Shown here in pieces: positions 34,799-44,153 of a stretch of DNA of 64,000 nt; position 1 is the first letter of the stretch; every line of letters begins with the position of its first letter. The stretch is taken from the NCBI GenBank assembly GCA_963739375.1, contig CAVUAF010000018.1:310001-374000 (forward strand), read 5' to 3'. Origin of the DNA: CAVUAF01 sp963739375. GTDB taxonomy: Bacteria; Acidobacteriota; Terriglobia; Terriglobales; Acidobacteriaceae. A program made the position numbers and the translations under genes. The notes under the pieces were generated by a model, which made no database searches, was not told the DNA's origin, and worked only from the letters and a program-made list of their open reading frames with translations.

Positions 34799-36835
34799 AT
34801 GAGAATTCTCCCTTCATGGCTGCGTGAGTTCGTCGAGATTCCGGTGGACGACCGGAGGCTCGCCGAAGACCTCACCGGCGCCGGCCTCAACGTGGAGGGC
34901 GTCGCGACCGCGGCCGACGGCCAGACGGTCTTCGAGGTCGAGATCACGCCCAACCGCGTGGACGCGATGAGCCACTACGGCATCGCGCGTGACGCGGCGG
35001 CGATTTACGACCGCGAACTTAAGCCGCTGGAGTCGTCGGCCGCCGCGGGCGAGTCGCCCGTGTCCACAAGTTTCCCCATTGTCATCGAGGACCCGGCCGG
35101 CTGCGCGCGTTACTGTGCGCGCGTGCTGCGTGGGGTGAAGATCGGGCCGTCCCCGGCGCCGCTGGTGGCGCGGCTGACCGCGCTCGATTCCAGCTCCATC
35201 GCGAACGCCGTGGACGCCAGCAACTACACGCTGCAACAGATGGGGCACCCCACGCACGCCTTCGACCTCGACCTGCTGGCGGGCGGGAAGATCGTCGTGC
35301 GCCGCGCGCGCCCGGGCGAAACCCTCAAGACGCTCGATGGCGTCGACCGCAAGCTCGATCCCGGCGACCTCGTCATCGCCGACGCGGAGAAGCCGGTGGC
35401 GCTCGCCGGCGTGATGGGCGGCTTCGATTCGATGATCACGGCGCGGACGAAGAACATTCTGCTCGAGTCGGCGTGGTTCGAGCCGGCGGCGGTGCGGCGC
35501 AGCGCGCGCCGCCACGGGCTGCACACCGACGCCTCGCACCGCTTCGAGCGCGGCGCCGACTGGGCGGCCGCGCCCCTGGCTTGCGACCTGGTCGCCCAGC
35601 TGATTCTGCAAACCGCCGGCGGAAAGCTCGACGGCGGGCTGATTGATGCGGTCGTGCGCCGCGTCGGCGGCGGCAGCATCACGCTGCGGCGCGCGGAGGT
35701 GCTGCGCCATCTGGGACAGGACATCGCCGAAGCGGAGATCGCGCGCATTCTGCGGCGGCTCGGCTTTGGGGTGGCAGCACCAGCGGCGGGCACGTTCGCG
35801 GTCGAGGTTCCGACGTGGCGCCTCGACGTGGAGCGCGAAATCGACCTGATCGAAGAGATCGCGCGCATTTACGGCTACAACAATTTTTCCAACACGCTGC
35901 CGGCGTTCTCGGGCAGCGTGGTTGAGCTGCCGACGGAGCGCCCGGACGCGCAGGTGCGCACCACGCTGCTGGCGCTCGGCTACCACGAAGCCATCTCGCT
36001 GACCTTCGCCTCGCCCGCCGATGCGCAGGCCTTCGCGCGCGCCAAGCCGGTGGCGCTGGCCAATCCCCTGAGCGACGAAGCGGGCGTGCTGCGCACCTCG
36101 CTGGTGCCGGGGATGCTCGACATGCTGGCGTGGAACCTGAATCGCGGCGTCACCACCGCGCGGCTCTTCGAAAAAGGCCACGTCTTTGAGTTGCTGGGCG
36201 ACCGTTCCGCGGAGCAGCCGCAGCTTTGCCTCGGCGCGACCGGCGACGCCGCGCCGGGTTCCGTGCACCAGGTGGCGCGGGCGTATTCGTTCTTCGATCT
36301 CAAGGGCGACCTCGAGACGCTGCTCGGCGAGTTCGCGGGCGCGGTTTATTTCGATGCACAGGTCCCGGCGTATTTCCATCCCGGGCGGTCGGCGCGCGCC
36401 GTGCTCGACGGCGCGACGGTGGCGCGCTTTGGCGAGATCCATCCCGACGTGGCCGCGGCGCGCAAGCTCCGCCAGCCGGTGTACGTCGCGGAGGTGCTGC
36501 TGGAGCGGCTGTATCAGCAGGCGCTGCGCCCGCCGCGCTTCACGCCGCTCTCGCGCTATCCCGCGGTGGAGCGCGACTTCTCGTTTATCTTCGCGGACGG
36601 CGTCAGCTGCGAACGCATCCGCACCGCGGTGCGGGCGGTGGGCATTGCGGAGATGCGCAGCTTCGAGCCGGTGGAGATTTTCCGCAGCGGCTCGGTCCCG
36701 GCAGGGAAGTACTCGGTGCTGCTGCGCGCCGCGTTCCAGTCGGCGGAGCGCACCCTGCGCGATGACGAGGTGGCGGGGTGGTCGCAGCAGATCATCCGGG
36801 CGCTCGAAGCGCTGGGCGGCACGCTGCGGGCCTGA
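34799..36835 (+). CDS. pheT: Phenylalanyl-tRNA synthetase beta subunit, lacking the tRNA-binding OB domain
   Basis: At 678 residues this is about 110 shorter than the common bacterial form. The N-terminal B1 segment (MRILPSWLREFVEIPVDDRR...GLNVEGV) runs straight into EVEITPNRVDAMSHYGIARD, so the EMAP-like OB domain normally in between is absent. B3/B4 (VDASNYTLQQMGHPTHAFDLD), B5, the catalytic-like core (EEIARIYGYNNF) and the C-terminal anticodon-binding fold (RYPAVERDFSF) are intact. Residues encoded at 35045-35070 (AAGESPVSTS) are a palindrome insertion shared with fadN and tyrA. Confidence 0.95.
   Translation: MRILPSWLREFVEIPVDDRRLAEDLTGAGLNVEGVATAADGQTVFEVEITPNRVDAMSHYGIARDAAAIYDRELKPLESSAAAGESPVSTSFPIVIEDPAGCARYCARVLRGVKIGPSPAPLVARLTALDSSSIANAVDASNYTLQQMGHPTHAFDLDLLAGGKIVVRRARPGETLKTLDGVDRKLDPGDLVIADAEKPVALAGVMGGFDSMITARTKNILLESAWFEPAAVRRSARRHGLHTDASHRFERGADWAAAPLACDLVAQLILQTAGGKLDGGLIDAVVRRVGGGSITLRRAEVLRHLGQDIAEAEIARILRRLGFGVAAPAAGTFAVEVPTWRLDVEREIDLIEEIARIYGYNNFSNTLPAFSGSVVELPTERPDAQVRTTLLALGYHEAISLTFASPADAQAFARAKPVALANPLSDEAGVLRTSLVPGMLDMLAWNLNRGVTTARLFEKGHVFELLGDRSAEQPQLCLGATGDAAPGSVHQVARAYSFFDLKGDLETLLGEFAGAVYFDAQVPAYFHPGRSARAVLDGATVARFGEIHPDVAAARKLRQPVYVAEVLLERLYQQALRPPRFTPLSRYPAVERDFSFIFADGVSCERIRTAVRAVGIAEMRSFEPVEIFRSGSVPAGKYSVLLRAAFQSAERTLRDDEVAGWSQQIIRALEALGGTLRA
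35045..35070 (+). repeat. Palindromic insertion (GCGGGCGAGTCGCCCG) in pheT
   Basis: Encodes AGESPVSTS between the N-terminal and B3/B4 parts; same family as the fadN and tyrA inserts. Confidence 0.75.
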
Positions 36836-36845
36836 CGCTGGTGTT

Positions 36846-36997
36846 GTCATCCTGAGCGAGCCTTCGTCCCGCAGCGCGGGACGAAGGCGAGTCGAAGGAC
36901 CCCTATCGCCGGTAGTCCGAATGGGAATAGGGATCCTTCGACTCGCGCTCGGTCGCTGTCGCTCCGCTCCGGCTCGTTCGCACTCGCTCAGGATGAC
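36846..36997. repeat. Long inverted repeat GTCATCCTGAGCGAG ... CTCGCTCAGGATGAC
   Basis: About 60-bp imperfect arms ending in TCGAAGGAYCCCTAT around a short centre. It occupies the gap between pheT and the M16 peptidase and may act as a terminator-like hairpin. Confidence 0.85.
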
Positions 36998-37081
36998 GTG
37001 TTTATGGTTCGGCTCACGCGAACCATTCTGCCGCGTCCAACGTATCATCAACGTGTCTTTCCCAAGCCTTCAGGAGAACCC

Positions 37082-39947
37082 ATGACATCCCTGCGCAAGG
37101 TCATCTTCTCGTTATTCCTGTGCTTCAGCCTGACGTCCGCCCTCGCCGCGCAGGCAGCGCCCAAGCCGCCCGTCCCCAGCCGCAGCGCGGCCGCTGCGCC
37201 GCGCGCCACCATCGCCGTCCCGCGGCTGGCGTACGAGAAATACAAGCTGGCGAACGGGCTGGACGTCATCCTGCTGGAAGACCATCGCCTGCCCATGGTG
37301 GCGGTGAACCTGTGGTACCACGTGGGGCCGGCCAACGAGCGCCCGGGCCTGACCGGGTTTGCGCACCTCTTCGAACACATGATGTTCGAAGGCTCGCGCC
37401 ACGTCGGGGAGAAGGCGCACTTCAAATACCTGGAGGCCGCGGGTGCCAGCGACATCAACGGCACCACCGAATTCGACCGCACCAATTATTTCGAGACGCT
37501 GCCCTCCAACGAGCTGGAAAAGGCGCTGTGGCTGGAGAGCGACCGCATGGGCTTCCTGCTGGACACGCTGGACCAGGCGAAGCTCTCCAACCAGCGCGAC
37601 GTAGTGCGCAACGAGCGCCGCCAGAGGGCGAAAACAGCCCTTACGGCAACTGGTCGAAGAGGGGCTGTTCCACCAGCTCTATCCCCAAGAGCCATCCGTA
37701 TTACGCGTCCGTGATCGGCTCGCATGCCGACATCGAATCGGCGCGGCTGGGCGACGTACGCGAGTTTTTCCGCCGCTATTACTCGCCCAACAACGCCAGC
37801 CTCGCCATCGTCGGCGACATCGACAAGGCGAAAACCAGGGCGCTGGTCGAGAAGTATTTCGCCAGCATCGCCGCCGGCCCGCCGGTACCGAAGATCGAGG
37901 CCACCACGCCGCCTATCACCAGCGAGCGCCGCGCCACCATCACCGACAAGGTGCAGTTGCCGCGCGTGTACATGGCCTGGGTCACCGCGCCCATCTTCCA
38001 GCCCGGGGACGCCGAATCCGACCTGCTGGCGCAGATTCTCGGCGGCGGCAAATCGAGCCGGCTCTACAAGAAGCTGGTCTATGACCGACAGATCGCGCAG
38101 GACGTGAGCGCCAGCGAGTACTCGCTGATGCTGGGCTCGATGTTCGAGATCGTCGGCCACCGCCAAGCCGGGCGTGAAGCTCGGAGCAACTGGAAGCGGC
38201 CATCGACGAAGAACTCGCGGCCGTGCGCACCACGCCGGTCACCGCGGCGGAGTTGGAACGCGCGCGCAACACCATGGAATCGCGCATCATCCGCGGGCTG
38301 GAGACGCTGGGGGGCTTCGGCGGCGTTGCCGACCGCCTCAACATGTACAACCACTACCTCGGCGATCCCGGCTACCTGGCCAACGACATCGGTCGCTATG
38401 AACACGCAACGCCCGCGGCGCTGCAGCGGTTCGCGAGCCAGTCGCTGGGCAAGAACCAGCGCGCGGTGGTGTACGGCATTCCGGGCGAGAAGGTGGTGGA
38501 AGACGTTCCGCAGGCGAAAGTCGAGGCCGCCAAGTCCGAGCCGCCGGCTGACCGCGAGCCGTGGCGCAGCGAGACGCCGGGCGCCGGTCCGGCATCGAAG
38601 CTGATTCTGCCGGCGCCGCTGACGTTCAAGCTGGCCAACGGCCTCAGCGTGCTGCTGGTGGAGCGTCACGAGTTGCCGGTGCTGGCCGCGAGCGTGTTCG
38701 TGCTGGCCGGCGCGGAACACAATCCGGCGGACAAGCCGGGCCTCGCCGGCTTTACCGCCGACATGCTCGACGAAGGCACCGCGCGGCGTTCGACGCTGAA
38801 GATCGCTGAAGATGCCGACCAGATCGGGGCCTCGCTCACCTCCGTGGGCGTTATCGACGCCGCGCACGTCGACATCCGCACGCTCTCGCGCAACACCGAC
38901 GCCGCCCTCGACCTGCTCTCCGACGTGGCGCTGCACCCGGCCTTCGACGCCAAGGAACTGGAGCGGGTGCGCAAGCAGCGCCTGACGTCGCTGCTGCAGG
39001 AGAGCGACAGTCCAGGGACGCTCGCCAACAAGGCGATGCTGCGCGTCATCTACGGCGAGCAACATCCTTACGGCTACCTGGCGCTGGGCACCGAAGCTTC
39101 GGTGAAGGGCTTCACGCGTGCCGACCTGGCGCAGTTCTGGTCGGCGCACTATCGCCCGAACCAGGCGGCGCTGGTGGTCGCCGGCGACATCACCGCCGCG
39201 CAATTGCGCCCCCTCGCCGAGAAGTACTTCGGCGCGTGGCAGGGAACGGCGCAGCCGGCGCGTCTGCCCGCGGCCAGCATGGCTTCCTCGCGCCGCGTGG
39301 TCATCGTCGACAAGCCCGGCTCGCCGCAGACGCAGGTGCGCATCGGCCACCTGGGGGTGCCGCGCTCCACGCCCGACTACCCGCAACTCGAGGTCATGAA
39401 CACCATGCTGGGCGGCCTGTTCTCCAGCCGCATCAACATGAACCTGCGTGAGGAGCATGGCTACACCTACGGCGCCGGCTCGGTCTTCCGCTACTACCGC
39501 GGCCCGGGGCCGTTCTACGCCGCCGGCGGCATCCGCACCGACGTGACCGCGCCCGCCATCCAGGAGATTTTCAAGGAGCTGGACAGGATGCGCACCACGC
39601 AGCTCTCGCCGCAGGAACTGAAGATGTCGAAGGACTTCATGGCGCGCTCGCTGCCCGGCGACTTCGAGACCTCGCCGCGAGTGGTGGACAGCATCGCGCA
39701 GATCTTCGTCTACAACCTGCCCGCGAACTACTACGCGACGCTGCCGGACCGCGTCGCCACGGTGACGGCGGAAGATGTGCAGCGCGTGGCCCAGCAGTAC
39801 CTGCAGCCGGAGAAGATGACCGTGGTGGCGGTGGGCGATCGCGCCAAGATCGAGCCCGAACTGAAGAAGCTGGCGCTCGGCCCCATCGAGTACCGCGACG
39901 CCGAAGCCAAGCCAGTGGCGGCGGGAGCCACTGTCGCACCCCGCTAG
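37082..39947 (+). CDS. Secreted M16-family zinc peptidase, two-domain, with frameshifts
   Basis: An exported insulinase-like protein of about 955 residues. The signal peptide (VIFSLFLCFSLTSALAAQA) is followed by an active M16 domain with the inverted zinc motif HLFEH (His95, Glu98, His99), its inactive partner half, then a second M16 pair from about 38600 (LILPAPLTFKLANGLSVLLVERHE; no HxxEH). The frame breaks near 37627, 37652 and 37683 and again near 38157 and 38193; reading through gives PYGQLVEEGLFHQLYP and FEIVATAKPGVKLEQLEAAID, both typical. All are single C/G indels. AGGAG lies 8 nt before ATG 37082. Confidence 0.85.
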
Positions 39948-40084
39948 CGGGGCATTCAATTCGCTGGCCGTTCTCGCCCTTGGCGATGCCAGGACGAAGT
40001 GTGGCCGATTAGCGAATCGCGAATAACCAATAGCGAATCTCTTGCCGCCGTCCTACAATGCTCTCCCCGCAGGGAGGGGTCGCC

Positions 40085-41221
40085 ATGCAGCTTTCGCGCC
40101 GTTCATTGCTCACGGGTCTCGGAGCGACCGCCGCCACGGTTGCCACCGGGCGCGCCTTCGCCTGGGAAGAGGCGCTGGTCGCGCCGTTCCGGCCGGACGC
40201 GCTGCAGGTGCGCCGCGCCACGCCGCGCGCCGGCATGGTCATCCTGAGCAGCAACGAAAACCCTTACGGTCCGTTGCCGCGCGCCGCTGAAGCCATGCGC
40301 AACGCGCTGCCCTCCGGCAACCGCTATGCCTTCCGGCAGGCTTCGGAGCTGGCGGTGCGCCTCGCCGCCTACCACCAGGTGCCGCCGGAGCGCGTGCTGC
40401 TGGGCAACGGCTCGACCGAAGTCCTGAAGATGGCCGTCTGCGGCTTTTCCGGGGCGGGGAAGAAGCTCATCTACGGCGCGCCGACGTTCGAGGCCGCGCC
40501 CGGCTACGCGCAGGCCATCGGCGCCGAGCTGGTTTCCATCCCGCTCACCGCCGGCTACGCGCACGACCTCGAGGCCATGCTGGCGGCGACGCGCAGCGGC
40601 TCCGGCCTGATCTACATCTGCAATCCCAACAACCCCACCGCCAGCATCACGCCCTTCAGCGACCTCCAGGAGTTCGTGCGCCGCGTTCCTTCTACGTACA
40701 CGGTCCTGATCGACGAGGCCTACCACCACTTCGCCGTGGGTTCGCCGGGCTACGGCACCTTCATGGGGCAGGAGAAGGTGATCGTGGCGCGCACCTTCTC
40801 GAAGGTGTATGGCATGGCGGGCATCCGGCTGGGATATGCCGTCAGCTCGCGGGAGATGGTGGCCACGATGCGTCCGCACCAGCTCGATGCCAACATCAAC
40901 ACGCTGGCGGCGGCCGCCGGCCTGGCCTCCCTCGAAGACGAAGCCGCGATGCTCGAGGCCGCGCACCGCATGGTCGCCGACCGCGAAGAATTCCTGCGCC
41001 AGGCCAGGACGCGCAACCTCACCGTGGTGCCAACGTTCGCCAACTTCGCCATGGTGCGCAGCGGGCGTCCCGCGCGGGCTCTGGGGCAGCAGTTCAGCGA
41101 GCGCGGCCTGCTGGTCGGCCGGCCGTTCCCGGCTATGGACGACTACCTGCGCGTCTCCTTCGGCACGCCCGACGAGATGCGGCAGTTCTGGCACGCCTGG
41201 GACGAGATTCTGCACGCCTAG
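40085..41221 (+). CDS. Tat-exported PLP aminotransferase, histidinol-phosphate aminotransferase-like
   Basis: A 378-residue fold-type I aminotransferase. The mature part follows HisC: LSSNENPYGPLP, NRYAFRQASELAVRLAAYHQV, LLGNGSTEVLKM, YICNPNNPTAS, LIDEAYHHFAVG and the PLP-lysine segment ARTFSKVYGMAGIRLGYA. The N-terminus SRRSLLTGLGATAATVATGRAFA is a twin-arginine signal, unusual for an amino-acid biosynthetic enzyme, so its substrate may be periplasmic and it need not be HisC. Start ATG 40085 has GGAGGGG upstream and gives the intact Tat motif. Confidence 0.88.
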   Translation: MQLSRRSLLTGLGATAATVATGRAFAWEEALVAPFRPDALQVRRATPRAGMVILSSNENPYGPLPRAAEAMRNALPSGNRYAFRQASELAVRLAAYHQVPPERVLLGNGSTEVLKMAVCGFSGAGKKLIYGAPTFEAAPGYAQAIGAELVSIPLTAGYAHDLEAMLAATRSGSGLIYICNPNNPTASITPFSDLQEFVRRVPSTYTVLIDEAYHHFAVGSPGYGTFMGQEKVIVARTFSKVYGMAGIRLGYAVSSREMVATMRPHQLDANINTLAAAAGLASLEDEAAMLEAAHRMVADREEFLRQARTRNLTVVPTFANFAMVRSGRPARALGQQFSERGLLVGRPFPAMDDYLRVSFGTPDEMRQFWHAWDEILHA

Positions 41222-41227
41222 GTAGCG

Positions 41228-41965
41228 ATGAAGCCACGCCTCGCATTTCTCGTTCTGGCCCTGGCGGTCGCCTGTGTCCCGGCGGCGTCGCAGCAGGCGT
41301 CCCCGGTCGTGATCGAACTGTTCACCTCGGAGGGCTGCTCGAGTTGCCCTCCTGCCGACGCCCTGCTGCGGGAACTCGACGCCGCGCCGCAGCTTGCCGG
41401 CGCCGTGATTATCCCGCTCGGCTTCCACGTGGATTACTGGGACCACCAGGGGTGGCGCGACCGCTTTTCCTCGCGTGCGTACAGCCAGCGCCAGCAGCAG
41501 TACGCCGCGAACTTCGCTTTGTCGAGCGCCTACACGCCGCAGGCGGTGGTAGACGGCCGCGCCGAGGCCGTGGGCAACGACCGCGGCGCCATTGCCAAGG
41601 CGGTGCAGGGCGCGGCGAAGCGCGCGAAAGCCGAGGTACACATCACGCGCACCGGCGCGGACCTGCTCGACGTGGTGGTGCGCGGCGGGGGCCGCGCCGA
41701 CGTCCTGCTCGCCATCACCGAGTCGGGCCTCACCACCTCGGTGGGCGGCGGCGAGAACAAGGGCCGCACCCTGCGCCACGCGGCCGTGGTCCGCGCTCTC
41801 CAGCCGCTCGGCAAGATGAACGACTCATTCCATGCCGCGGCGCGGCTCCACCTCGATCCCTCCTGGGACCGGAAGAACTGCCACGCCGTGATCCTGGTGC
41901 AGCGCAGCGGCCAGGCGGAAATGGTGGGAGCAGCCGCGATCGCGCTGGCGAGCGGCACGCCGTAA
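41228..41965 (+). CDS. Secreted DUF1223 thioredoxin-like protein
   Basis: A 245-residue exported protein with signal peptide (LAFLVLALAVACVPAASQ) and a DUF1223 domain: VVIELFTSEGCSSCPPADALLREL carries a CxxC-like pair in a thioredoxin-type position, followed by IPLGFHVDYWDHQGWRDRF and YTPQAVVDGRAEAVG. A redox role is suggested but not shown. It starts 6 nt after the aminotransferase stop, so the two are probably co-transcribed and both act outside the cytoplasm. Confidence 0.9.
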   Translation: MKPRLAFLVLALAVACVPAASQQASPVVIELFTSEGCSSCPPADALLRELDAAPQLAGAVIIPLGFHVDYWDHQGWRDRFSSRAYSQRQQQYAANFALSSAYTPQAVVDGRAEAVGNDRGAIAKAVQGAAKRAKAEVHITRTGADLLDVVVRGGGRADVLLAITESGLTTSVGGGENKGRTLRHAAVVRALQPLGKMNDSFHAAARLHLDPSWDRKNCHAVILVQRSGQAEMVGAAAIALASGTP

Positions 41966-41967
41966 GG

Positions 41968-42030
41968 CATGAGCCAGAAGCGATAAGCCATAAGCCAGAA
42001 GCCAGAAGCTAGAAGCCAGCAGCCAGCAGC
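41968..42030. repeat. GCCAGAAG/AAGCCATAAG word iterate before tyrA
   Basis: About 60 nt of AGCCAGAAGC, AAGCCATAAGCC and AGCCAGCAGC words. One-armed; no inverted partner seen. Confidence 0.75.
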
Positions 42031-42043
42031 GGTATGCTTTGTT

Positions 42044-42964
42044 ATGGCTGCTTTTCGTCAGATCACGATCATCGGCTGCGGCCTCATCGGGGGCTCGTTT
42101 GGGCTGGCGGTGCGCAAGCACGGCTTCCACGGCAGCATCGTGGGCTGCGATCGCGAGCCGGTATTGGCGGAGGCGCGGCGCCGGGGCGCGATTGGCGCCG
42201 CCTGCGCCGATCCTGCGGAGGCGTGCCGCGGCAGCCAACTCGTTCTTCTGGCCACGCCCGTCGGCGCCATCATTGATCTGCTCGAGAGGCTGGGTCCGAT
42301 GCTGCCGCCGGAGACCCTGCTCACCGACGTGGGCAGCACCAAGACCGAGGTCCTGGCGCGCGCTTGCGCCGTCTTCGGCAACGCCGCCGGCGAGCGCTTT
42401 CTTGGCGGGCATCCCATGGCCGGCAAGGAGCACGGCGGCATCGAGCACGCGTCGCCCGACCTGTTTCAGGACGCGGCCTGGATCCTCACCCCGTTTCCCG
42501 GCCAAAACCTGCTCGCCGGCTCGTGCAACGCTCTGGTGGTGTTGCTGGAGACCATCGGCGCCCGCATCCTGACCATGGACGCCGCGGCGCAGGACCGGCT
42601 GTGCGCGTGGGTGAGCCACCTGCCACAGTTCATGGCGACCGCGCTCGCGGCCACGCTGGTCGAGGAGTTTGGAGAACCGCGCCCTGACGCGGGAGAGTCG
42701 CCCGCGTCCACCGACGTCTCCTTGTCCGATGTCCACGCCGTCGGCGGACGCGCCTTGCGCGAGATGACGCGCGTCGCCTCCAGCCCTCACTCGATGTGGC
42801 GCGACATTGCCATCACCAACACCACGAACATCGAAGACGTCCTGCTGCGCCTGGAGCAGCGGCTCGCCCACCTGCGCGAAAACCTGCGCTCCCCCGAGCT
42901 GCGCGCGGAATTCGACCGCGCCAACCGCTTCGGCAACCCCGACAAGGGGCCACCGGCGCGTTGA
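42044..42964 (+). CDS. tyrA: Prephenate dehydrogenase
   Basis: A 306-residue NAD(P)-dependent enzyme of tyrosine synthesis converting prephenate to 4-hydroxyphenylpyruvate (arogenate specificity not excluded). The Rossmann motif ITIIGCGLIGGSFGLA is at residues 6-21, with LLTDVGSTK, GGHPMAGKEHGGIEHA and SHLPQFMATALAATLV characteristic of the family. There is no chorismate mutase or ACT domain. In the C-terminal helical half, PDAGESPASTD is encoded by a palindrome insertion (42686-42712). The ATG at 42044 follows a TATGCT box by 5 nt. Confidence 0.94.
   Translation: MAAFRQITIIGCGLIGGSFGLAVRKHGFHGSIVGCDREPVLAEARRRGAIGAACADPAEACRGSQLVLLATPVGAIIDLLERLGPMLPPETLLTDVGSTKTEVLARACAVFGNAAGERFLGGHPMAGKEHGGIEHASPDLFQDAAWILTPFPGQNLLAGSCNALVVLLETIGARILTMDAAAQDRLCAWVSHLPQFMATALAATLVEEFGEPRPDAGESPASTDVSLSDVHAVGGRALREMTRVASSPHSMWRDIAITNTTNIEDVLLRLEQRLAHLRENLRSPELRAEFDRANRFGNPDKGPPAR
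42686..42712 (+). repeat. Palindromic insertion (GCGGGAGAGTCGCCCGC) in tyrA
   Basis: Encodes DAGESPAST, the same peptide as the fadN insert; it lies between helices of the dimerisation domain. Confidence 0.8.
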
Positions 42965-43003
42965 CTTCTGCGGCCCGGAGTCCCTATCCTTGGCGTTTGG
43001 CTC

Positions 43004-43038
43004 GCTGCTCGGCCGGATGAGCCGATGGACCGAGCAGC
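43004..43038 (+). promoter_or_regulatory. Hairpin just upstream of nuoB
   Basis: Nine-base arms GCTGCTCGG/CCGAGCAGC end about 8 nt before the AAGGGAGGG ribosome-binding site. It could modulate nuoB translation; no T tract follows. Confidence 0.45.
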
Positions 43039-43055
43039 CGATTTAAGGGAGGGTC

Positions 43056-43616
<561 letters not shown>

Positions 43617-43619
43617 CTT

Positions 43620-43737
43620 CCACCACAGAGGCACAGAGGCACAGAGAAACCCATGGCAAAGGATTAAGGTTCTTAGCCTCCTGCCCTTCCCGTCTTTTCG
43701 TTTTGCACTCCTCTGTGTCTCTGTGTCTCTGTGGTAG
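43620..43737. repeat. CACAGAGG word-iterated inverted repeat between nuoB and Rieske gene
   Basis: CCACCACAGAGGCACAGAGG... at 43620-43649 is mirrored by ...CTCTGTGTCTCTGTGGTAGG at 43711-43737. Confidence 0.9.
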
Positions 43738-43746
43738 GTTTTCCGC

Positions 43747-44049
43747 ATGGAAGTCCGCATCGCCGCCAAGGCCGAGCTTCCGCCGGAGAACCAGGCCCGC
43801 GAGTTCACCGCCGGGGAGAAGGTGATCTGCGTCGCCAACGTGGACGGCGAGTTCTGCGCTCTGGACAACGTCTGCCTGCACCGCGGCGGCCCGCTGGGGC
43901 AGGGCGTGGTGCTCGACGGCAAACTCGTCTGCCCGTGGCACGCCTGGGCCTGGGACCCGCACACCGGCCAGTGCACGCACGCCGCCGAGACGCGCGTGGC
44001 CGTGTATTCGCTCCGCATCGAAGGCGACGACGTGCTGGTCGAACTCTGA
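43747..44049 (+). CDS. Rieske [2Fe-2S] ferredoxin-like protein (NirD-type)
   Basis: A 100-residue single Rieske domain. The cluster ligands are CLH (Cys43, His45) and CPWH (Cys62, His65), separated by the usual GGPLGQGVVLDGKLV loop, and no membrane anchor is present. Such small proteins serve as ferredoxins for oxygenases or as nitrite reductase small subunits; no partner reductase or oxygenase is adjacent. It follows nuoB, but an inverted repeat separates them. Confidence 0.93.
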   Translation: MEVRIAAKAELPPENQAREFTAGEKVICVANVDGEFCALDNVCLHRGGPLGQGVVLDGKLVCPWHAWAWDPHTGQCTHAAETRVAVYSLRIEGDDVLVEL

Positions 44050-44153
44050 CGCGGCGGCATAGCCCCACCGGCCTGCTTTGGTGGTTGGCGCCCGCCGCGC
44101 TACAATCGCCCGGTCATCCTGAAAAACCCCATGAGCACGCGAGGAGGTTCGCT

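Noticed and set aside
34814..37051. A 745-codon open frame antisense to pheT
   Set aside because: Shadow frame with no domain-like sequence.
40085..41221. Calling the aminotransferase hisC
   Set aside because: The Tat signal and lack of other his genes make histidine biosynthesis unlikely; only HisC-like fold is supported.
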